A stretch of 64,000 bases of DNA from Anseranas semipalmata (lineage: Eukaryota > Chordata > Aves > Anseriformes > Anseranatidae): positions 65,088-129,087 of the forward strand of contig VXAA01004237.1 of the NCBI GenBank assembly GCA_013399115.1, given 5' to 3'. A program made the position numbers and the translations under genes. Below, in pieces: positions 12,962 through 24,900 of this stretch (the stretch's first letter is position 1; every line of letters starts with the position of its first letter). The notes under the pieces were generated by a model. That model had not been told where the DNA came from. It did no database searches and worked only from the letters and a program-made list of their open reading frames with translations.

Positions 12962-15900
12962 GTAAGACTCTTGAAGATTGCTTCTTGAAAGATTCATGGA
13001 TCTATTTGAACAGTGAAAAGAAGAATCTTAATTTCTTGCTAATTATTTTAAGCAAAGCATATTTATCTTATGAGGAGGAAAAAAAAAAAAACAACTTTCC
13101 TTGCTTATTTTTAACTAGCTTCCTAGTTGTTTAAATAATGAAATTGGAATCAAGTTGCTTATTACCTGCTTGCTTTTTTTTTTTTTTTTTTTCTTCCCAG
13201 GGAGAGGGCAGGGAGAGGTGTGGAGAGGAAAGGACAGGCAGAGAGGAACAGGACATGATGACTGGCAGCATGTTTTCAAAAGTCCTGCTAGGAAGAAATT
13301 GCTTTAAAAAGTATCTCAGATTTTCATGAATGAAGAGGCACAATCAATTGGAGGCTATAGTAGATCCTCTCACCATTAATTGCACTTTTCTATCTTTTTC
13401 TTTTTTTCTACATATATTTTTTTTTAAATTCTATTGTCTTAAATAATATAAAGATGTGTGGAAACAGCCTTTTTTCTAATTTGCTACAGCTCCCTTGGAG
13501 TATTTGAAAGAATTTTATATACAGTGACATACTTATTTGAATGAGGAATATCTCACTTCATATTCTCTCAGGAGCTGAAGTGATCTTGAATACCACTCTT
13601 CTGCAAATTACAGGGAAAGCAATTGGTCTCAATAGATATATTCTGTGTTAGATACTACTGTCATATATGCACTACAACTAAGCTACTAAACTCAGTTGTA
13701 AAAAGAGACAATTGCATAGGCATTGTTTGCAATTATCTTTTGACTGTCTATTGTACAGTTTGTTTTTCCATGACACAATTACCTTGATTTAGTAATTCAC
13801 ATTAAGCTGTGGTGGTATGCCTAGCATTCATTTCTGACAAAGATTGTGTCTATAGAGACTGGTTACTCTTTCCTGTAATTTGGACAAGACCACAATTCAG
13901 GCTTGCTTCAACTCTATCAGCTCTCTCCTCCTCTGAGAGGAGCTGTAAACCATTATAGTTTGTATGCTTTGTATCTTTTCTTTTTTTTTTTTTTTTTTTT
14001 TTTTTTCCCCCAATGAACTTTTCTAATGTATTTGCAAGTATGTGAAGATCAGGACAATCCATTATGCTTGTTTATGTTGCTTGGCTTAAAAAAAAAACAA
14101 AAAAAAAACCACAGGATATATCGCCTTTGGGGAGTAATCATCCTATCCAGAAGCTGAATTAGTATTTGCTAAATAAATGTTCAAGTCAAAATTTGCAACA
14201 ATCTTAGACCTTTCTCTTGTCTTCACGTATCCTGAAAATAGTCTCCAAGTTTTGATACCTCAAAGCCTCTTCTGACAACTCTTTATTTCCAGAAGAAAGT
14301 TATGAAGATGTTCTCTTCCTTTCCAGCTGTTCTAGCATTTACCAATAGAACATGCTCTCTTACCTCCTCCAGGAGGAGTCCTGAAGATTAACAAAACCAT
14401 AAGCAGCTTGAAGTCTGATGGTGTTCCAATTTGACAACACCATCAAACTTCTGGATTAAATATGGGCCTCTAGGATAAAACTACAGGGCCAGTTAGCTCT
14501 GTAGTAGTAGCGTACTGGGGCATCATTGCATGGTGCAGGTCAAACTGAGTTGTAAATTGGTGCCAGTTATCTTCTCTTAGGAACATAGTGTTACCTTGAT
14601 GTAAAATTTTGTCCATCCTCTTGGGGGAAAAAAAAGATTTTTGAAAGGAGTACTGCAAATAACTATGGCAACAAGAAGGGGGTAATTACTATTTCTCAGT
14701 GTATTTCAGCTAGAGGTAGAGAACAGTGATCACCTTGAAGTAACTGGATTAGAATTGATATACTAGTTTTTTTATTCTAGACATGGTGATGTCATATGGC
14801 TTCTTCTTGCTTCTTTCATGTTGCTCTTGCAGATCCAAAGAAGTGGTATGTTTCAGGTTAAGGGGGTTGAGGTTTTTCCAGCTTTCAATTTATTTCAGCA
14901 AATGGGCATTTGTCCTTTCATCCTATGCTCCCTGATTGCAGTTATAGTTGTAGTAACCATCCTAAACTGCCTACGCTGATAGAAATGTTTAGCAAAGATT
15001 TTAAACCTGAAATTCATACATATACACTTATTGCTATGCATTTTTGCCCTGCTGGAATCATTAATCATTAGTAATTTCACCTTCTGGGAAATCACATAAT
15101 AGTATTGTTTTTTCTGGTCACATCATGTCACAGGCTATATTGAAAGTTATCCATCTTCTTTCTGCACTGCATCCTGTCCCAAGGAGCAACGCTAAGTATT
15201 TTTTTGTGGCTCTGGTTTTAGCGACTGGAAGCTACTTCCATATTTCTGTGCTGACACACAGTCAAGTCGAATTTAGTTCACTGCCCTCGGGAGAGATACA
15301 ACAAAGGTATGGGGAATCCTAAAACAAGACACGGGTAGATACTTTGATGGAAATCAATAGGGATACTGCTTAGGAGGTAACAAGAACGTTGTGCTGCATC
15401 ATATTAGGAGAAAACATAGGAGAATAGTTTTCAAGAAAAGAAATGTACAAAATTGGGACAGTTGGCAGAGATTAAATCACATGCCCTTTTGATGAGCTCT
15501 ACAGGAGCATTAGGATATGCCAAAATTTCATCTTGGCTATGGCTGATACTCAAGAGGATGCTGAGGATCATGCACTTGATGACTCATATAGAATTGTGCC
15601 AGTCTGGACACCTACAATATACAGGTGTCTGAATCCTCATGAAGATGATTTAGACAGACAGTTGCCATCCCCAAGCCCAGCCAGACTTCTGTTCCTAAAC
15701 ACACGTAGTTCTCAGAACTGCTGCAGAAGGGATGGTAAGCATAACTATTTGCCTTGTTATTGATATTGTTTACTGACTAATAATGGTGTTTTCTTCCCCA
15801 TTGGAGACCATCTGCCATCAACTTGCATTTATGAGAGTTAGTCCTTTTCATGTTCTTATCTCACCTACTGTGTGATCAAAACAGCTACCACCTTTGGCAA

Positions 15901-18900
15901 GTATACAGCAGTGGGTGAGCCAGATAAAGGTCTCCACCCTCTCTTTCCTGGCTTCTTTTCCATCTTTCCTCTTTTCTTTTCCTGCTCTCCCTGACAGTGA
16001 GTTACATTGCCGCCTCCCCATTGTCAGTGCACATACATTATCATGTCTTACTTTCATATGTTGATTGCAGCTGAATCTATAGCTCTATTATCAAATAAAC
16101 CTTGCTTTCCTTTTGAAAATATTAGTTCAGTCCAAAGCTTAGGAAATTAAGACTTGTGAGTAAAGCCTTAGCTGTGCTTTCCCTGCCCCTTCCCCTCCCC
16201 CCCCAGTAATTTTTTTACACAGGTTGTCTTTCACAGTTCAAATCTGTTGAAACAAAATAATGCAGGAAGGAATAAGTGGGAAAGAACAGCAGTTTCCATA
16301 TGCCTAAAACTATTTATAAATGGCACAAAAACCTTCAAAGTGCTCAGAACATGCTCCAAAAGTGCTCTGTCACTGAAAGGTAGGGTTGCCTTTTTCCTGG
16401 TTTCCAAATAGATGTTTTATTCCTTTCCTGAAATAGGGAATACAGGAGGGAATGCTACTAGCAAATAATATTAGTGTGTATTCCCATAGCATTTGTAAGT
16501 GAGATTTTTTTCCTGTTTCATTACAAAAATTAAAGACATGCTTTCCTGCGTGCTGAGTGCCTTCAGAAATGTGATCATAATTGCTAATCTGATCTTCTCA
16601 GGACTCATTGTTCTCATCCCGGTCACTTCCCCCATGTTCATGTAATCCATCCAATTTGATGTGGATTATTGTTTTACTTCAAAAAATGTAATACAACAGT
16701 CCTGCAGTCTCACATGCCCTGGATAGCAAGTTGTGAGGATCCACCCATTCTAACAGCTTCAATGAGGTATGGAAGTGCTTAAATTATAGTCTTAAAACAC
16801 ATGGAGAAAGGGAGGAAAGAATTCACCCCCAAAGTCATTCCTACCACTAACACTAATATTATTTCTTTGAAGAACCTGTACCTAAAGTGCTACTAACCAT
16901 TGCCTACTGGTTTGAGCAAACTGAAAAGACATCATGGTATTCAGTGAAACACGATAGCCAGTATTAAAGCCTGCCTATTCCCATCATCACCAGAAGCTTT
17001 GCAGCTCCCAATAAATGTTGGTGGTGTCACAGGCAACAAGAAAGCTCTGTCCCTCTTTGAGAAATTCTTCCTGTTCCTATGTACTTTCTAACAAATTCCT
17101 CAAGCTTCATACTTCATTTGTGTTTTTTCTGTTTTTTTGTTTTTTTGTTTTTTTCCATTATTTATCTTCTGCATCCTAGTATATGTAGTCCCAGTTAAAA
17201 AGATTCTTTTTGGGGAAAAAGTTTGACATAAAATCTGAGTGCTACAGCACTTTTCCATGTGGCAATGAGTGTTCAATAGGAACCAGATTCCTTTGATTCT
17301 CTCAAAGGACAATTATGATTGTCTGCTATATGGCTATGAATAGGAAAACTTAGGCCAACAACTCATTAAATGGTGCTCTAAAAGCTTTAAAAAATTAAAA
17401 AAAAAAAAAAAATCTGGGTTTGATCCTTGTCCTCTAACTGAAGCCTTAGCTATGTATACTATTTGCATTGTATATTTAACGGTTTTAGTTACTGGACAAG
17501 GAGGAGTTTCATTCAACAGCCAGTGTGTTCCTATAAGCCGACTGCCTATACCAAATTGTCTTTAATTCTTAGGAAATATATATAACATTTGTAACAAATC
17601 CCATATGTTAACACTGAACTCATTTTTGTGCTATAATACCTCCATGTGTGTGAACGCATATGTACCCAGCACAGCACAGAGCCTAGGATTATTCTGCCTG
17701 GCAAGGAATAGTACTACCATTGATGCATGCAACATAGCAAATTCACGTTCTTCACTATGTTTAAAATTATTAAAGTTGCAGTGCATAGCAAACTAGTATT
17801 GTAAGACAAAAACCATTCCATCTAGCACAGTGCCTACTAGATCAGCCCTAGCGTACGGTATAAGCAAAGACAATAACTCAGATAAAATCATACTGTGAGT
17901 GCATTCATATGAACAGACGCATTCTTCCTAGTATGAAGAAAAGGAAGAAAACTGGAGAGAAGTTCATGTATCATCATGTATACTTAGCTGTATACTTTAC
18001 AAGGACACCTAATACATTTTCTTTGAGGAAAAAACGTATTCAGTACCATCTCAAATGTTTTAGTTAGTAACCACCATCACATCCTCCAACTCTGAAAACG
18101 TTTCACACTCATCCTGCAGCTATTTATGTTTAAGAAAAAAAAAAATCTTTGTAAAGATATCCAGAGAAAGAGTTCATTGATCTTTGTAATACAGGATAAG
18201 CAAAGTTTCTCGGAATGTAAGGAAAACTGACTGCACCAGTAAAATTCCCTTTTTATTACAGGGAACAAGCAAGAATTCCTAAAAGGTCTAGCGTTGCATA
18301 TTTTTGTTGCATTCATGTAGGTGGTTATTTTGGTAGTCAACAAGATCTTGATGCACAGCTGAGAATTTTTCTGTTTATTAAGAAATAACTTGTGGTTGGC
18401 AAATAAAAGTACTGAGTCTGTTCATTAGGCCAGAGCAGTTGAGAAATACCAGGTTTAAAAGCTATTGCAAGCTCCAGAGGGCTGATGTTTTACAGTTGTT
18501 TCAGCATCTCATCACTAGCAAATGCATCCTTAAAGCTAAACTGTCCATAGGAAACTGATTAGTGTCTGAACACAAACAACCTACGTTGTAATCTTCAGAA
18601 GCTGTTGTGCAGCACAGTGTGTAGAGACACAACCTATCACTGCAGGCTTTGGGGTTTTGGAGATGTACATATTGTTTCAGCATAATGAAGTTAGGTATCT
18701 ACTGCAGGTCATTATAAATGTCTTGGGCAGTGGATGCAGCCGCCTGCTAATTCTTGGCTGCCAGCAACTGCTATTTCTTTCTTGAGCCTTGAACTGATAG
18801 AAATAAAGCACTACAAGACCAGGCTGCTGCTTTAGAGTGATTATCTTTTCATCCCTTCTTTGACCTCATTCTCATATTCTTCTTCACGTAACTCCATGTG

Positions 18901-21900
18901 GCATTGAGGAAATACCAGATGTTTAGATAAAAGCACATCAGCTCCATCATCACAAGCCTCTGTGTTACTCTCAGCTACCAGCACTTTTGGTGCCTTGGGC
19001 ACTTTTTCCATCCTTAGTGGTCTGTTAAGAGTTTCAAAATGGCATTGGCTGCTCAAAGGAACCTTCTCTGCAGAATGGCAAGAAAGGGATCAAGGAACTT
19101 TCAGAGTCCAACTTACCTGTAATGGCAAGATGTGGGGATGCCGTGGCTTTCTGCTAACTTCTGATAGTGAGCTGTTGATGGAGATAGTTACTCAATGCAC
19201 GGGGATACATAGTGGGGTAAAAAGCAGGTATCTAGATGCAGCCTGTGTGCCAATTCATATAAAATAGTTATAGTGAACCATCTCATTTCAAACTAACCCA
19301 TCTCTCCACCTTTCTCCTCAAAGGAGACAAGTTCTTCTCTACAAGAAAAGAGTTAATATTCCTTTCGATGCCAGCTTGAGAAGTTCTTAATCTAGAAAAT
19401 GTTGTATGCTCTTACGTTGTTAAACATTCTATATGATTTGCCCATTCTTCTAATATCTGATCTCTGCTATGTTAGAAATGTGGATATATGCTGAGAGCAT
19501 CTTCAACTAGTTTTAGTTTGAACCAGGACGTTTATATAGGCAAGCCTTTTCTGTTATTATATGCTACGTATATGTATTATTTATACCTACATATATAAAT
19601 ATTTATATAAATACATTTTTAAATGCTAGAAAGCATCAAAAGAAAAAGAGAAGTCAGTGATAGAGGATTTTTTGTCCCTTTTCCAAATGTTATTGGCTGG
19701 GACTAACTTCAATCTGTTGTCAAAACCATCTCAGCAGAAGAATCTTTATACCCTTCTCTCTTGCTTAGTAGCCAGTTGACTTAACTGCTTGCAGAATTTG
19801 AGCTCAATAATACACATTACAACAGTAACACAGCTATTTTATTTCACCTGCTAGCATGAGAGGAAGTTAAAGCTAACTCCCAGGTATGAGGTTCTATGTT
19901 AATCTGTAACCACAAAGGCCAGGATCAGGTATCTTCCTGTGCTGAAGACATTATCATCTCAGGCTTGCTGGCAGCAGATGGAGGTTACCTGCTTCTAACT
20001 GTAGAAATCACGCGAGTCCTAATTCGGTCCAAGCCAGTCAGTTTGCCTAAATATCTGAAGAAGCTTATTTGCCTGAAGTTCACTGGAGAAAACTAATGTA
20101 ATCCTTTTACCACAGAAATGATAACCTCCAAGAGAGGGGCAGCTGTTTAGTGCATATGTGTTCACAACCTATTTCTTCTCATGCTTTGCAAATGAAATAA
20201 AATAAATGGAATGTTTTATGGCTTCAGAAATAGCTGGATCAGGTAAGAAATAAGTCAGTATACTTATTTGTGTTCTGTTTTGGTCTTTATTTTGGAAAAT
20301 ATGTCTGTATTGTTCCACAGTTAACACTTTCTTAAACATAATGTAGAAAAACAAATTCTGGAGTAAAGGTTTTTCACTTCTTGTTTATATGCCTGTTCTA
20401 TCTATTGCACTATATATACATGTGTATATTACATGTATGTGTGTGTGCTTGTGCGTGTAAATATATATAAAAGAACTTAATATGTATCAGCAATCAATAT
20501 ATTCTTGTTCCTTCTAGTTGGTTAAGTTATTCCTTCCTATATAGAAACATATGTTTTCAAATGAAAGTTACATAGCTTCCTTTGTTTAATTAGAACATAC
20601 CTTTTCAGACTGGCTTTTTGAATTAGCAAATCTAAAGCACAAGTTGGTGTTATGATTAATATTGTTAAATCTGAATAAAATCTCTGTAGCTGTAAATCAT
20701 CTACTGGAAGTCAGCTTATTCTCCTCTGTTCTTCCAAGCAAAACAACTTAAAAACAAATGTGTACACTTTAAATGGAAATACTTTCAAGCTAGATGAATT
20801 CTGGAAGTGTATGTAACTCATTTAGGTGTAACATTTTGTTGACCTTAAAACTTTATTCTTTCGCTTAGTTTGTAGCTAATCACCTTCTCACTTGAGTCTT
20901 GATTCAAGAAACTTATAGAACTCTGTACAGGAATACAGATTAAACACCGTATAGGGTTAAAAAAAAAATCTTAACAAATGAATTTAAAGCTTAACGTGAC
21001 ATTTTTTTGAAAGGAATTGTATGTATTTGCTCATAGTAAAAGGACACTGGTATCAGCGATTCAAAATCTCAGTTTAAGTTCCAGCAAATGTACCATCTAA
21101 CAATGTGTTACGCATATCAGAAGACCAAATCTGCACTGAAATCTCTGTAACTTGTTTGTGTGCTTAAATGTTTACATAGACTAAATTAGGTATTGGCGCG
21201 GGTTTATATTCTTCTCTTTAGCAGGCAAGCTTACTTGGCCAAACTGGTGTTGCTGTAATTGGGCCAACCAAAGTCTGTGGAGAAGGCACACTGGAAGCAT
21301 ATTTCTTAACGCCATTATGAAGTCTCATGCTAGTACTTGCTGATATGTACTCAGTGATAGGAAAAACTTTTTAGTATATTTTTGTTTGGTAATTTTAGTT
21401 GAAGTTTAACATAGTTATATTTTAATCTGATTTTTTTTTAATGTAGGGTAACTACATGTATAGACTTTGATTACCATGAGAATTATTTTTGAATAACAGT
21501 TATTTCTAGGCTATATTTTCATAGCCTAGAAGCACAGGTTTGTTCCCCCCACCCAGTACATTTATTTAAAAAAAAAAAAAAAAATTCATGTTAGAATTCA
21601 TGTTCTAGTCATTAACAAAACTGAAGGATGTGTATGCCTTTTGGTTCGTTGGTTGGTTTTTTGGATCATCGATAATATGATGGAATGTTTGTAGTGGAAA
21701 TTGTAGCTAGCCATTGTTTTGTTTACAACAGGAGTTCTCTATTATTTGCATCCTTTGGCTTCTTAATCTGTTTTTGGGTTTTCTTGCTCTAAAAATGTCT
21801 ATGAGTTCATGTTAATTTATATGATAACCCCAGAATTAAAACTGCCAATAATGAAAACCGTTTTGGGAGCCTGTAGTATACAGGCCAGTACAATGCTGGC

Positions 21901-24900
21901 AGCTTGTGCTGCATGCACTATGCTTTGTAAGTAGCAGGCAGATTTACCAGCAAAACAAAAACAAGGGTGGGAGGATGTTACTATTTCCAGGTTCCTGAAA
22001 ATTTGCATGATGTAATCATTCTGCACTTTCAGTGTCTTGACAGGTTTTTTTGTTTGTTTTTTTGAACTGCATCAAGACTCAGTAGATTTAACTAGTCAAA
22101 TTAAAACCAAAACCGATGCAATTTTATTAATTAAACTTTTGAAAGTTGAAAACTGAAACTGTAGACTTCAGATTTTACAAGATACAAAGTAACAGACATG
22201 TTAAATAGTATGGTATCTCACTTCTGTTTAGTAGTTAAGTGTTACCCCGTTTTTTTAAGCAGAAAAGGTTACAACTTTCTTATAAGATCAGGAAAACTTT
22301 GACTTAATTTGTTTTATATTTACAAAAATATTTTAGCAAGCTCTTTAATGAATGTTATCTTTTTTTTTTCAGCTCACAGAGCATAGAGAAATTCGTAATA
22401 CCTATGGTCTAGATTCCCTTTGCCATTGTCCATTGTATGAAGAAGCTATGCACTTAGCAGAAGAAGGCAAAATTTATTCACGAGTGTTAAGGTATTAATT
22501 TGTCTACTTAATTTCCAAGGAAAGCAAGAATTAAAGTTCTATATAGAACTTCTTTTAAAAAGGTTTCTCGTACTAGTTATTTTTTCAAAGTAAGAACTAG
22601 GCTGAATTTTCTTGTGCTTCTATTTTGATGGTCTTTGAAAACTTTTCTATTTTATACAGGACTGAAATGTTTGAATGTCTAGGAGACAGTGACTTCCTTG
22701 CTAAGCTTCATTGTATTCGACAAGCTTTTCAGGTAAATAGTAAGCAGAGTGATCTGTCTGCATTCTTAAGCCTAAGTCACAGAGCATTTAAATACCACTA
22801 TCAATGCAGTACTTGTGCAAGCGTTTTCATAATATATCCTGTAATTAAATACATTCTTGTTATGTTTACATTTCTATAATTCTAAAATGGGACACATTTG
22901 CAGAGGAGTCCCACTCTTGTGATTAGCAAAATTTGGAATCTTTGCACCAAAGATTTATTGGGAACTTGCCTACTATACTAATGGTTATAATGAAGAAACA
23001 CTTATTAAATTTGATTGAAGTAATGAAAGTCACTTACTATAATCTGTGAATATGTCTATATTTTCTGAAACCTTTTCTAGATAATTCTTTCAGAAACAGC
23101 AAACAGAATATTTCTTGCTGAAAGTGGAAGAAAAATTTTGTCTGCTTTAATTGTGAGAGCACGAAAGGTAAAAGCCTTTTTTAAACTAATGTTTCACTGC
23201 TAATGTAACTTTTACCATAATTCACTTTCCAGTGTAAATAAACCATCTCTCTTGTTAGGTTTGCTTGACACTCTTTGCTTTTACTTCACAGAATCCAAAG
23301 AAATTTGAAGATGTCTTTGATGAAATGATTTATTTTTTGGAACAAACAGATCACTGGGATAATACTGAAATGGAACTTGCTGCTAGAGGAGTGAGTATGA
23401 ATTTTTGAAGGGTTTTTACCCTTAATTATGCCAACTGTAGCAGCTAAAAATAGTTTTTACAGGTCAGAATTGTGGGAAAGTCAGCTCTTTTATGCTTAAC
23501 ATTCCTGATTTAGAGAAATGGCATCCACCAATACAGTTTAGTGCCAGAAAGCATTTAATTTTTTTTCAATTTCTCCTTTGCTAACAAAATATATTTAATA
23601 TTCATATTAAAAAAAAAAAAGATAAATCTGCATGTTAATATAGAATTAGAATATGGTGCATGTTGAATTCCACTGCCAAAAGAGAAACTATGTTACTTAG
23701 ACCATGTTCTGATTTAATGTAGGTGAAAAACTTGAATTTTTATGATGTTGTTCTGGACTTCATATTGATGGATTCATTTGAAGATTTAGAAAATCCCCCA
23801 ATATCTATACAGAATGTAGTAAACAACCGTTGGCTAAATTCCTCTTTTAAAGAAACAGTAAGTATTTGTGTAATTTTCATAATCATGATTCTGTAGTACA
23901 TTACAGTAAGTAGATGGTATGACGAATATAACATTGATGTGAGCATTCTGATATAAAATTTCTGTATGAGCTGAAACTCATACTATTCTTCTGGTGATCT
24001 GTGCTTTGTATTTTTAGAGCTCAATGTAAAAATGAGAACAAATCAACAACTGCAGAATAAAGACTGTGTATATCATCTTGATAATAGCATTAATTTTAAA
24101 GCAAAGAAAGTACAACCTCCTTTAGTGTAAAGTCTAATTCAGCTTCCAGTACAACTGAATATACACCTGAAGTATTCCTCGGCAAAAATAAACATTGTAT
24201 TATCAGGGTTTTTTGTAATCATAATTTAAAAGCTTCCACTCTACCAAAAATGTATAGAATGATTTTTTTGTGAGCTGTAAATTATCGTGCAGTACTGATG
24301 GAAAATCAGATGAGGATAGAATTCTGTTAGAAAATATGAGTGGGAAAAATCCTAGTTCTGATATGGGTATATTGTATTGCACAGATCCATATTTGGACAA
24401 AATACTTAGCTGAATCTGAAGCTATTGCAAGAATGTTTTTGCTAAAATGAAAAAGGACATTTCAATGTGTTCACATGCTATTTAATATCTAAAATAGTTC
24501 CTGATGTCTGAGCACACTCTCTGGTATATAATAGGCTGGTCCTCAGTTAAACTGAGTAGATGTTGCTAACTGTTCAACTGTAAAAAGCAGTCAAGGGTGC
24601 CAAATCACATTTGAATGGAATGTCACAAAGGAAAGAATGTCACTAAGGAAAATGTCGCAAAGAAAGATTTCAAAATAACAGATATAAATTTCATATAAAA
24701 TTAGTTATTTTTATCAGCTGATATGTTATAGTTTTAAACTGTGTTCACAAAATTGAAACTGGAAAAAGTACAGAAATATAATTCTGCACATCAGGTTTTT
24801 TTCTTACATGAAATTTTTTTATAATGAAGTTATTCATGGTTTGGCTTTTTTTTTTTTTAACATTTAGGCTGTGGCTTCAAGCTGTTGGTCAGTACTGAAA

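Noticed and set aside
15533..15763. 76-codon open frame with an acidic N-terminus in a MIGA1 intron
   Set aside because: It begins with a non-ATG codon, resembles no MIGA1 segment and lacks a convincing acceptor.
18962..19267. 101-codon open frame in a MIGA1 intron
   Set aside because: No recognisable motif, no supporting splice sites and an overlapping minus-strand frame of similar length.
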